DNA of 64,000 nt from Phormidesmis priestleyi Ana (GTDB lineage Bacteria > Cyanobacteriota > Cyanobacteriia > Phormidesmidales > Phormidesmidaceae): positions 105,758-169,757 of the forward strand of contig LJZR01000009.1 of the NCBI GenBank assembly GCA_001314865.1, given 5' to 3'. Below are positions 1 to 7,610 of this stretch, piece by piece; position 1 is the stretch's first letter, and each line of letters starts with the position of its first letter. A model generated the notes under the pieces. The model searched no databases, had not been told where the DNA came from, and saw only the letters and a program-made list of their open reading frames with translations. The position numbers were made by a program, and so were the translations under genes.

Positions 1-365
1 ATGCCTCAGTTCGCCCTACGGATGTTGACGTAGCGCTAAACACGCCCGATATTGCACCCGATAGTAGTCCAGACATCAGCGAAGTCCTCAACTCTCAGCC
101 CGCATTGCCGCCTGAAGTTGTCCGCACCAAGTACTTTGCAATGCCGCCTATGACCGTGCAAGAAGCGCTAGAAAATCTAGAGCTAGTTGGACATGATTTT
201 TACATGTTCCGCAATATCGACACCGATGAAATTAACGTCATTTATGAGCGGAATCACAAAGGCTATGGCCTACTACAGCCTCGCCAAAATCACGGCAAAG
301 CAGACCAAAACGGCCACAAAGAAATGGCTGTTGCCAATGTAACACCCTTGTCGCGGGCTTCGTAA
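1..365 (+). CDS. hpf: Ribosome hibernation promoting factor, long form (HPF/LrtA), 3' part only
   Basis: The frame is open from base 3, so the gene starts before the window and only about 120 C-terminal residues are present. The visible part has a disordered linker and then the compact C-terminal domain of long HPF proteins: VVRTKYFAMPPMTVQEALEN, then the FYMFRNIDTDEINVIYERN stretch and the closing YGLLQPR. In this family the C-terminal domain dimerises so that two 70S ribosomes pair into inactive 100S particles; in cyanobacteria the gene is known as lrtA, a light-repressed transcript. The missing N-terminal S30AE domain should lie just upstream. The TTG at 105 gives an open stretch but falls inside the linker and is not the real start. 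Confidence 0.85.
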   Translation, partial: ASVRPTDVDVALNTPDIAPDSSPDISEVLNSQPALPPEVVRTKYFAMPPMTVQEALENLELVGHDFYMFRNIDTDEINVIYERNHKGYGLLQPRQNHGKADQNGHKEMAVANVTPLSRAS

Positions 366-390
366 GTCTAACTAATCTTCATCCCGATTC

Positions 391-431
391 TGTAGCCTCA
401 AGTTCTATAGCCTCAGGTTCTACAGGCTACA
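391..431. repeat. 15-bp tandem duplication inside an inverted repeat after hpf
   Basis: TAGCCTCAAGTTCTA (393-407) is followed directly by TAGCCTCAGGTTCTA (408-422), one mismatch. The outer arms TGTAGCCT (391-398) and AGGCTACA (424-431) are perfect inverted repeats and could pair. It lies between the convergent hpf and glutaredoxin genes. There is no T-tract straight after the right arm, so an intrinsic terminator is possible but not supported. Confidence 0.5.
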
Positions 432-548
432 GTTCACCCCCTTTATTTTCTGTCTATACCTCTCGATTTTGAAAGAAAGAATAAATACTGAAAAGTAGGG
501 GGTGTTTGATGATTTTTTATCGCTATCTCGCTCAATGGTTAGTTAATG

Positions 549-809
549 TTAGCTAATGGCCAACAGCTTGCTCAGGCTACCTTCACGCTCTAAATCGTGG
601 AGATCATCACAGCCGCCGATATGCTGATCCTCAATAAATATTTGAGGTAGCGATCGCCGACCAGCGCGTTCTGCCATTTCGTCCCGAGCCGCCTCATCTC
701 CATCAATACAATACTCTGTATATTCAATCCCTTTTTTATCTAGCAAAGACTTTGCTCGAATACAAAACGGGCAGCGGCTCCATGTATAAATTTCAACTTT
801 AGGTTGCAT
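549..809 (-). CDS. grxC: Glutaredoxin 3 (GrxC family)
   Basis: An 86-residue monothiol/dithiol oxidoreductase that uses glutathione to reduce protein disulfides in the cytoplasm. The active site is CPFC (Cys13 and Cys16 from the chosen start), preceded by the usual KVEIYTWSR beta strand. The cis-proline loop (SLPQIFI) and glutathione-binding GGCDDL motif are present, and the length is normal. The frame continues upstream to another ATG near 830, but a perfect AGGAGG sits only 4 bases before the ATG at 809, inside that extension, so 809 is the start. The S4-domain gene lies 63 bp upstream on the same strand, so the two may be co-transcribed behind hmpF. Confidence 0.93.
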   Translation of the reverse strand: MQPKVEIYTWSRCPFCIRAKSLLDKKGIEYTEYCIDGDEAARDEMAERAGRRSLPQIFIEDQHIGGCDDLHDLEREGSLSKLLAIS

Positions 810-818
810 GTTCCTCCT
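810..818 (-). promoter_or_regulatory. Shine-Dalgarno site deciding the grxC start
   Basis: Read on the minus strand this is AGGAGGAAC followed at once by ATG. It is a full-strength ribosome binding site and lies inside the longer open frame, which rules out the upstream start. Confidence 0.75.
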
Positions 819-872
819 ATGGGGCATCAATAAGTTTGCATCGTCAATAATGTCGCCAATAATGTCAACAAT

Positions 873-1100
873 TTATGTTGGCTCGCTCTCAGGCTCATTT
901 CCGGCCGCCATCTCTACCGTAAACGAAACACCCTCAAGTGCAACGACATCTCGATCATATAGCTTACGGCCTCTTCTGAGCTCCATGACGCCATTGACAG
1001 TGACCTCACCGCTGCGAATCAAGAGCTTGGCTTCACCACCCGATTGAACCGTATTAGTGACCTTTAAAAACTGATCGAGCTTAATAAAGTCTGCGCTCAT
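873..1100 (-). CDS. Small S4-domain RNA-binding protein (YbcJ/RlbA-like)
   Basis: A 75-residue protein that is almost entirely one S4 RNA-binding domain: FIKLDQFLKVTNTVQSGGEA, then LIRSGEVTVNG and the basic RRGRKLYDRD loop. Stand-alone S4 proteins of this type bind structured RNA, usually ribosomal; the specific target is not known from sequence. The open frame extends 12 codons further to 1136, but the ATG at 1100 has AGGA six bases upstream and begins MSADFIKLDQ, matching the family's N-terminus. It lies 51 bp downstream of hmpF and 63 bp upstream of grxC, all on the minus strand. Confidence 0.85.
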   Translation of the reverse strand: MSADFIKLDQFLKVTNTVQSGGEAKLLIRSGEVTVNGVMELRRGRKLYDRDVVALEGVSFTVEMAAGNEPESEPT

Positions 1101-1151
1101 ATTTTTCCTGTCAGTTTCCTGTTCTGTGAAGGGCAACGCAACCCTACAAGG

Positions 1152-2900
1152 CTACACTAACGCAGGTTCAGTCATGCCTAAAGCATTTAAAAGCTGCTGT
1201 GCTTCTGCTTCCACGCTCCGCTGCTGATCCTCTACTGCCTGAATTTGCGTTATTACCTGTGAAATAGCCTCTAGCTTAAGAAAGAGACCCCCTAGTCGTT
1301 CCTCAATCGAAGGCAACAACGATTCATACAGTGTAATTTGTCCCTGGTCTTGACTGATAGAAATCTGCTGTTGGTTGCAGCCCTCAGCCGCTGCCTCCAC
1401 GGCCTGCCGATGAGCGTCTACTAACTCTTGGTATTGCTGTCGGTTTTGCTTAAGTGCATCTACCTCATTCTGAATCTGCGCACTTTCTGCTTCTACCTGC
1501 TGGATTTGCTCGCCTAGCCGAGTTCGCATTTCGTCAATTTCATTTAAGAACGGCTCTAACTCAGCAGTTGTGCCTATTCCCTCGTTCGCTAGTCCTTGTC
1601 TGCGTAGTAAAACAGCTTCATGTTGCTCAAGTACTTCTTCCCGTTCTATCAGGTTACGCCGCTGGCCTACCAATGTTCTGTTGAGCATGACATGGCAGTC
1701 TTTTTCTTCAGCAATTTCGGTCTCTAGCTGTAGCCGGTCATATTCATTTGCGCCCTCTATTTTTTCCTGAAGGGCATCAATATCTTCTTGCTTTAGCTTA
1801 AGTTCTTCTTCTTGGTCATGGACAAATTGAGACATCTTATCGAGGTCTTTCTTTAGCTTAAGCACTAGTTCTTGTAGCTTATCAATCGAAAGCGCTTCTA
1901 GTTCGGCGACATCTACTTTTTTGCTCAGTCTGACCTTGTCAGTCGCATTCAGCAGTTTGTAAATTTGCTGATGCAGGGTTGACTGGTTTTTTAGCTGCTC
2001 GGTCAGTAACTGGTTTTGATCCTGCTTTGCACCTAGTAATGCCTGCTGCTGATGTATGTTAGCCTGAGTGGTCAAAAGCAGCGCCTCGGCTTCACTGAGC
2101 GATCGCCTCGCTTCGCTCAAAGCTTCTGTCTGTACCTGCAAAGCTTCCTGCCCGGCATGCACATCCGTCCGCTTTTGCTCTAAAATTTGCTGATTTTCAG
2201 CCAACTCAGACTGGTAGTAAGCGATCATCTCAAACGCTGCGGTTAGCTCATCGCTTGCTGTGGCTGCGGTTGTGGTCGCGTTGCCGAGCCGAGCGATCGC
2301 GCTCCGCATCTGATGAATCTGCTCTTCGTTGAGGCCCCCGCTTGCATTCGCGTCCGACTGCTGCTCCTCAAACCGCTGTATCTCTCCGTTTAAATGAGCC
2401 CAAGCGCCTTCCAATTCAGCATTTCTGCGGCTGAGCTCTTCACGTAGCACCTCGACCTCAGCCTGCTGCTGTTCAAGCTGCTGCTGTTTTTCTTCGACCT
2501 GTGCTAAATCTGCCTCAGCCTGTTCGATCTGCTCTTGGCGTGTTTCAATTTCCATTTCACGGCGATTGAGCGCCTGACTTTGATAAGTCAGCGATTCCTT
2601 CCACTGCTCAATCTCTTCGCCTTGAGCCTTGAATTTTTTACTCAGCCCCGAAAAATTTTGTAGGATGTTAACAAGTGTGCGGCCTGCTTCCTGATGTCGC
2701 TGCACCTGCCGACTGCTGTTGAGTTCAATCATCACCAGTGTATCTGCGCCATAGGTCGCATCATCGGGTGCAGCCACCGATTCGTCTCCTGGCACTGCAC
2801 TCCAATCATGTTCAGAACGTTGGCACGCAAGCAGTTTAAACTCCGCCTTCCCGTTTCCGATAAATCCATTCTTCCGTTGTGTCTCGGCTAGATAAAGCAC
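1152..2900 (-). CDS. hmpF: Pilus motility/taxis coiled-coil protein HmpF
   Basis: A 582-residue protein. The N-terminal ~85 residues form a compact region (MLYLAETQRKNGFIGNGKAE, LLACQRSEHDWSAVPGDE) typical of HmpF. From about residue 90 to 560 it is almost continuous Glu/Gln/Leu-rich coiled coil. In filamentous cyanobacteria HmpF is a polarly located partner of the type IV pilus motor and the Hmp chemotaxis system, needed for gliding and phototaxis. Translation starts at a GTG with GAGGAAA about 8 bases before it. The gene is divergent from hmpB across 426 bp, the arrangement known for this locus. Two small genes (S4, grxC) follow on the same strand. Confidence 0.88.
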   Translation of the reverse strand: MLYLAETQRKNGFIGNGKAEFKLLACQRSEHDWSAVPGDESVAAPDDATYGADTLVMIELNSSRQVQRHQEAGRTLVNILQNFSGLSKKFKAQGEEIEQWKESLTYQSQALNRREMEIETRQEQIEQAEADLAQVEEKQQQLEQQQAEVEVLREELSRRNAELEGAWAHLNGEIQRFEEQQSDANASGGLNEEQIHQMRSAIARLGNATTTAATASDELTAAFEMIAYYQSELAENQQILEQKRTDVHAGQEALQVQTEALSEARRSLSEAEALLLTTQANIHQQQALLGAKQDQNQLLTEQLKNQSTLHQQIYKLLNATDKVRLSKKVDVAELEALSIDKLQELVLKLKKDLDKMSQFVHDQEEELKLKQEDIDALQEKIEGANEYDRLQLETEIAEEKDCHVMLNRTLVGQRRNLIEREEVLEQHEAVLLRRQGLANEGIGTTAELEPFLNEIDEMRTRLGEQIQQVEAESAQIQNEVDALKQNRQQYQELVDAHRQAVEAAAEGCNQQQISISQDQGQITLYESLLPSIEERLGGLFLKLEAISQVITQIQAVEDQQRSVEAEAQQLLNALGMTEPALV

Positions 2901-3326
2901 GCTGGCATTTCCTCTATTTATGCAGGCTTGGGTAGGGATCTTAACGATGCCACAAGCACATCTACAAACTGGCTTGTATAAACCGGTTTTGGTTGCACAC
3001 TGCTATATATCAGTTCCCGTCTGACGGGAGTGGATTAACACTTTCCATCCAAATGCTTGTCCAACGTTTACAAGGTTCTAAATCAGCTATTTTTGACGGA
3101 TAAGTCGCTATTTATCAATTAATGTTTAACAAACGAAACCGACAAGGGTACTTTGATTACACGGTAGATGCCGTTGGCCCAAGGTAGTCGCCGTTCAAAA
3201 GTGCGCTATTCTCTATTCCGCAGGGAATGATTGAGCCAGTTAACATCCCAGTTAACATCTCAAATGCCATAGACAGAGCTGAACTCACTATCAAAGTCCA
3301 GCTATTAAGGCCATAGGTTAGAGGTT
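2901..3326. promoter_or_regulatory. Divergent hmpF/hmpB control region with palindromes and direct repeats
   Basis: 426 bp without a convincing gene. It contains AAACCGGTTT (2980-2989, perfect palindrome); TCCCGTC-T-GACGGGA (3015-3029, perfect dyad); GGTAGATGCCGTT (3163-3175) and GGTAGTCGCCGTT (3183-3195), two near-identical 13-mers exactly 20 bp apart; and a perfect tandem CCAGTTAACATC (3236-3247 and 3248-3259). Spacing by two helical turns and the dyads look like regulator sites for the two divergent promoters, but no -10/-35 pair is clear enough to call. A gene for a PatA-like regulator (hmpA/pilG) would be expected here and is not present. Confidence 0.45.
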
Positions 3327-3692
3327 ATGAGCACAGTTTTGGTCGTCGAAGATAGCATCGCCGAGCGAGAGATGATTAAAGATTTACTAGAAAGTAGTGG
3401 ATTGACGGTCACCGTTGTTAGCGATGGTTTTGAGGCGCTTGAGTTTATTCAAGGGCATCCTCCCGATTTGGTCCTTCTTGATATTGTGATGCCAAAGATG
3501 AATGGCTATGAAGTATGCCGTCTCATTAAATCCAACGCTGAGACGAAAACCCTCCCTGTGGTGATGTGTTCGGCGAAGGGGGAAGAATTTGATCGCTACT
3601 GGGGGATGAAGCAAGGGGCTGATGCCTACATCGCCAAACCATTTCAGCCGACAGAACTGGTTGGTACTGTCAAACAACTATTGCTAGGGTAG
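3327..3692 (+). CDS. hmpB: CheY-like response regulator of the pilus chemotaxis system (HmpB/PilH type)
   Basis: 121 residues, a single receiver domain. The acidic pocket is Glu8-Asp9, the phospho-acceptor is Asp52 in LLDIVMP, the conserved Ser is Ser82 (MCSAKG) and the invariant Lys is Lys104 (AKPFQ). With no output domain it acts by binding partners, here probably the pilus machinery or a phosphate sink for the HmpE kinase. It is the first gene of a + strand run with hmpC 29 bp downstream. AGAGG lies just before the ATG. Confidence 0.9.
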   Translation: MSTVLVVEDSIAEREMIKDLLESSGLTVTVVSDGFEALEFIQGHPPDLVLLDIVMPKMNGYEVCRLIKSNAETKTLPVVMCSAKGEEFDRYWGMKQGADAYIAKPFQPTELVGTVKQLLLG

Positions 3693-3721
3693 TTACCTAA
3701 AAAAATTGCGATAAAAATGCC

Positions 3722-4282
3722 ATGGTAGGAAACCCTGACTTTCAAACAATATCGGGAAGAGACCAAGCCCCTGAACTGCAGGAAATTGAAACGCCAGAAG
3801 GCGAACTTCATCTGCGTTTCTTTATGAGTGATGATGATGAGTTTGCCCTGCCAGCCACGGGAATTCGTCGAATTATCGAATATGCGCCTGACCATATTAC
3901 GCCCGTTCCCAACGTATCACCCCTTTTGTTAGGCACATTCAATGAGCAAGGACGCGTCATTTGGGTAGCAGATTTGGGTCAGTTTTTGGGTCATTCCAAG
4001 CCAATGAACACCGACCGCGCTGAAATCCCTATCATTGCTGTTGAAGACGCTGGGACGATGCTGGGTCTAGCGGTGAGCAAAATAATTGGAACTGACTGGT
4101 TGGATGTTGACGCGCTGAAGGCAACGACCGATTCTTCTGACGTGATGGCTCCTTTTTTAAAGGGTGAATGGCCCATTTCTTTGCGCGATGCGTCATCTGC
4201 TCATTCAGCGTCATCTGTAGGAAAATCGTTGAGGCTGCTAGATCATATTGCTATTTTACGATCGGCGCGCTGGGTTGCCTAG
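3722..4282 (+). CDS. hmpC: CheW-like coupling protein (HmpC/PilI type)
   Basis: 186 residues with one CheW domain covering most of the protein: FALPATGIRRIIEY, ITPVPNVSPLLLGTFNEQG and VIWVADLGQFLG are the usual beta-barrel landmarks. CheW proteins bridge the chemoreceptor tip to the CheA kinase in the cytoplasmic array. The first ~25 residues and a Ser-rich loop near 165 are likely disordered. It sits between the response regulator (29 bp upstream) and the receptor (88 bp downstream), as in pil/hmp loci. No good Shine-Dalgarno is visible; translation may be coupled to hmpB. Confidence 0.9.
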   Translation: MVGNPDFQTISGRDQAPELQEIETPEGELHLRFFMSDDDEFALPATGIRRIIEYAPDHITPVPNVSPLLLGTFNEQGRVIWVADLGQFLGHSKPMNTDRAEIPIIAVEDAGTMLGLAVSKIIGTDWLDVDALKATTDSSDVMAPFLKGEWPISLRDASSAHSASSVGKSLRLLDHIAILRSARWVA

Positions 4283-4370
4283 CGCTTTAGCTTACACACA
4301 TGGTAACTAGTTACTAATCAATTGGCATCACCAGCATCAGGAATCAGAGTCGGCAAAAGGAAAAGAACTC

Positions 4371-7334
4371 ATGGCATCGGGCACTGACTACGCACAAACC
4401 TATCAGGCGGCAGAAAAAGCCTACATGCAGGGCAGCTATGAGACGGCTGCCGAAACGATTGACTCACTCGCCCGTGAGCATCCAACAGATCCTAGTGTAC
4501 TGCTGCTAAAGGGTCATATCTACTGTTATGGGCTACATCAGTATGATATTGCTCAGCAGCAGTACAAGTCTGTCCTGCACCTCTCATCAGACCCAGAATT
4601 TGTAGACTATGCCAACAATGGCTTAGCCTATGCTGCTGAGGCCGCAGGTCAGATGGTTGATGCCGTATCTCCTATGCCTGACGAGTTTGATGATGGCCTA
4701 TCTGAAGCCGCAGATTCTTTTGAAGCAGTCGACGGCTTGGCTAGTAACCATCATCAGGAATTAGAGGCTAACTGGGCAGATGCGACGGACATGCCAGACG
4801 AAAGCCTAGATGCTTTTGATAATTTCTCAGCGTTCTCAGAAAATGAGCTGCCCTCAGAAATGTCTGCCTCTGGTGAACAGGTTAATGAACTGTCTGATTT
4901 GTCAGCCAATTTGTCAGCCAATTTGCCAGCCAATTTGTCAGCCAATAGTGCTGAGTTGGATAACCCGTTTGAATATTCTCCGACTGTAGAGAGTACGTCT
5001 TTTGCAAAGGCAGAAGGTAGTGACAATCCGTTTGAGGAAAGTAACTTTATAACCGAAGATCTAGAAGCAGAAGATCCGCTAGCCGCTACTTTAGAGGCCG
5101 ATCCGTTTAGTTTTGATATGTCTGAGGATGCTGCTAACGAAGGTGGCGTGACGACTTTTAACGACGCCTCTGGCTTTGACATGGAGGAATTCGACGAGGC
5201 ATTTGGAATCAGCGGTGTAGCCAGTGGTCGGTCTGATGCTTCGTTGTCTAGTTCTAAGGAAGGGACTGCTTCAGCCAACTTCGACGCATTCTCTGAAGAG
5301 ACAGACAGCTTGGAAGATTTGTCTTTTAATCTACCTTCTGATGAGTCGGATGCAGAAGATAAAACGTTTTTTATGATGGATTCTGATCCTTCGGAGCGGT
5401 TTCCTTCTGCACTGAGTGATGAGTCAGAGCCTTCTACTTCGGCGACGCTAGCAGACAATGCATCCTCTTTGTTAGATGTTGATGAATTGGATATTAGTAG
5501 TGGTAATTCAGTCGGCCTTAACTCGGGTGGCTCTAATTCACGTAGTTTTGGTGCGAATAGCTATGGCGAAGATAGCTATGGCGAGGATAGCTATGGTGAG
5601 GATAGCTATGGTATGGGCGCTTCTAATGATACTAATTTAGAAAGTGATTTAGAAAGTGACGCCGTAGAGCATAGCAGTGAGCCAACGGCCTTTGGGGATG
5701 CTTTCGACGACTTTGATGATTTTGAAAGCATTTCTGATTTTGACCTTTCTGATAGTTCTGCTGGCTTTACGAGTCCTTCAATGGGTGCCCTGCCAAGTCA
5801 GCTAGGGGGTGCCCTGACAGAGGGGCAGGCTTCTTTTGCAAATTCTAGTAGCTTTGCAGCTTCGGGGGGCTCGCCGGTTCCTATTTTTAATAAAAAGGCT
5901 GTTAGTAATCCAAAGCCTCGTAAGCAGGGCTCGCTCGCGCCGCTCGAAAATGCTCTGATGCCGACGAAACGGCTGATCCTCTCAGGGTCGGTGGCAATGC
6001 TTTCTGCGATCGCCGTTACCACCACGAGCTTTATGACAGCCTCCCCCGGACAGTCTAAAACTTCGCCACTGGCCACGGGGGTGGTAGCAGGTCTCGTGAG
6101 TTTCGGCAGTGTATTTGGGCTGGGCTTTTTGTTAGAGCGGCGAACTCTTGAGACTGTCAACGATTTGCAGGTTCGGTTCAATCAAATATCCCGAGGTGAT
6201 TTGAACACACGAGCTACTATTCTTACTCGGGATGAGTTTGGTCAGCTCTCAGAAGGGTTTAACCAAATGGCCAGCGCCATTTTTACGACTACCCATGAAG
6301 CCCAACGCAAAGCCCAAGAGCAAGAGCAGGCAAAAGAGGATCTGCAACGCCAGGTAATTCGCTTACTAGACGATGTAGAAGGCGCCGCCAGGGGTGATTT
6401 AACTGTAAAGGCGGAAGTGACGGCAGATGTTTTAGGCGCAGTGGCTGATTCGTTTAACCTGACGATTGAAAATTTGCGTGAAATTGTGAAGCAGGTGAGT
6501 GTAGCGGCTCGTCAGGTGAGTCAGGGCTCTACTGAAAATGAAGCCTTTGCCAGAGCGCTTTCTGCCGATGCCTTGCGTCAGGCTGAGGAGCTGGCCGTGA
6601 CGCTTAACTCGGTGCAGGTGATGACTGACTCTATTCAGCGGGTGGCCGAAAGCGCGCGTGAGGCAGAGGAAGTCGCTCGGTCAGCATCTGAAACAGCACT
6701 GCGCGGGGGGGAGGCTGTAGAACGGACGGTAGCAGGTATTCTAGACATTCGAGAGACCGTGGCCGATACCACTCGCAAGGTCAAGCGCTTAGCGGAGTCT
6801 TCTCAAGAAATTTCTAAAATAGTTGCACTGATTTCACAAATTGCTTCGCGGACTAACCTGCTTGCTTTAAATGCCAGCATTGAAGCGGCGAGGGCTGGAG
6901 AAGCAGGGCGCGGTTTTGCCATTGTCGCGGATGAAGTTCGGCAGCTGGCGGATCGGGCGGCCAAAGCCTCTAAAGAAATTGAGCAAATTGTCCTGCAAAT
7001 TCAAAGTGAGACAGGTGGTGTAATGACTGCCATGGAAGAAGGCACGCAGCAGGTAATTGAGGGAACTCGGCTTGCTGAACAGGCGAAGCAGTCGCTAGAT
7101 GACATTATTCAGGTGTCTAATCGGATTGATGTGCTAGTGCGCTCTATTACAGCTGATACGGTAGAGCAGACTGAAACTTCTAGGGCTGTTGCTCAGGTGA
7201 TGCAGTCGGTAGAACTTACGGCTCAGGAGACCTCGCAAGAATCGCAGCGGGTATCAGCTTCATTACAGAACTTGGTGGGCGTTGCTAAAGACCTGTTAAC
7301 TTCGGTTGATAAGTTTAAAGTCAATACAAAATAG
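4371..7334 (+). CDS. hmpD: Methyl-accepting chemotaxis protein with TPR-like N-terminus and acidic linker (HmpD/PilJ type)
   Basis: 987 residues, in this order: TPR-like helical segment (about 5-90); a very acidic Ser/Asp/Glu linker (about 95-500) with repeats such as [16 protein letters not shown] and four SYGED-like units; a basic stretch before the membrane; two membrane helices (about 532-555 and 566-589) separated by only a short loop; a HAMP domain (about 590-640); a second HAMP-like segment; and the signalling hairpin with [20 protein letters not shown] followed by [17 protein letters not shown]. There is no periplasmic sensor domain, so input is probably cytoplasmic or through the pilus. 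AAGGA lies about 10 bases before the ATG. It couples to HmpE through HmpC. Confidence 0.93.
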   Translation: MASGTDYAQTYQAAEKAYMQGSYETAAETIDSLAREHPTDPSVLLLKGHIYCYGLHQYDIAQQQYKSVLHLSSDPEFVDYANNGLAYAAEAAGQMVDAVSPMPDEFDDGLSEAADSFEAVDGLASNHHQELEANWADATDMPDESLDAFDNFSAFSENELPSEMSASGEQVNELSDLSANLSANLPANLSANSAELDNPFEYSPTVESTSFAKAEGSDNPFEESNFITEDLEAEDPLAATLEADPFSFDMSEDAANEGGVTTFNDASGFDMEEFDEAFGISGVASGRSDASLSSSKEGTASANFDAFSEETDSLEDLSFNLPSDESDAEDKTFFMMDSDPSERFPSALSDESEPSTSATLADNASSLLDVDELDISSGNSVGLNSGGSNSRSFGANSYGEDSYGEDSYGEDSYGMGASNDTNLESDLESDAVEHSSEPTAFGDAFDDFDDFESISDFDLSDSSAGFTSPSMGALPSQLGGALTEGQASFANSSSFAASGGSPVPIFNKKAVSNPKPRKQGSLAPLENALMPTKRLILSGSVAMLSAIAVTTTSFMTASPGQSKTSPLATGVVAGLVSFGSVFGLGFLLERRTLETVNDLQVRFNQISRGDLNTRATILTRDEFGQLSEGFNQMASAIFTTTHEAQRKAQEQEQAKEDLQRQVIRLLDDVEGAARGDLTVKAEVTADVLGAVADSFNLTIENLREIVKQVSVAARQVSQGSTENEAFARALSADALRQAEELAVTLNSVQVMTDSIQRVAESAREAEEVARSASETALRGGEAVERTVAGILDIRETVADTTRKVKRLAESSQEISKIVALISQIASRTNLLALNASIEAARAGEAGRGFAIVADEVRQLADRAAKASKEIEQIVLQIQSETGGVMTAMEEGTQQVIEGTRLAEQAKQSLDDIIQVSNRIDVLVRSITADTVEQTETSRAVAQVMQSVELTAQETSQESQRVSASLQNLVGVAKDLLTSVDKFKVNTK
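5556..5612 (+). repeat. 15-bp coding tandem repeat in hmpD (SYGED units)
   Basis: About four copies of a 15-bp unit around ATAGCTATGGCGAGG encode [18 protein letters not shown] in the acidic linker. Third-position differences between units (GGC/GGT, GAA/GAG) show some age. Being a multiple of three, gain or loss of a unit keeps the frame. Confidence 0.8.
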
Positions 7335-7366
7335 TCAATACAAAATAAAGTATGAAGTCAAGGTTT

Positions 7367-7372
7367 AGGAGG
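7367..7372 (+). promoter_or_regulatory. Perfect Shine-Dalgarno before the small ORF
   Basis: AGGAGG followed by a 10-base spacer and a GTG at 7383. It is the strongest ribosome binding site in the chemotaxis operon and the main reason to call the 45-residue gene after it. Confidence 0.6.
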
Positions 7373-7382
7373 TATTAAATAC

Positions 7383-7520
7383 GTGCGTTCAGTAAAGATA
7401 CCGTCAAGGACAATGCTGATTGCGTTGGGTATAGCAGTGCTAGGGCCCTATGTTGGTAGGTTATTTCATGGCGGTTTCCTCAGTGATGCGATCGCAAATT
7501 TGGTGACCTCGGCATCATGA
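7383..7520 (+). CDS. Predicted 45-residue membrane peptide between hmpD and hmpE
   Basis: A short frame starting at GTG with a perfect AGGAGG 10 bases upstream and ending at TGA 7518-7520. The product begins with a basic segment (VRSVKIPSR), then a hydrophobic stretch rich in Ile, Leu, Ala and Gly (roughly residues 11-33, MLIALGIAVLGPYVGRLF), then a short polar tail. A single membrane segment with a positive N-terminus is likely. It fills the only long gap in the hmpB-hmpE run, 48 bp after hmpD and 90 bp before hmpE. I do not recognise a family. A role as a small subunit of the receptor or pilus complex is inference from position only; the frame could also be untranslated. Confidence 0.5.
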   Translation: MRSVKIPSRTMLIALGIAVLGPYVGRLFHGGFLSDAIANLVTSAS

Positions 7521-7610
7521 GTTTAAAGAAAATAAGATGGCGAATATCGCAAAGTAGCTTATTATCAGTGCCAACGCTACAGACCGTCAGCAACAAGGGA
7601 GAACGCGGCT

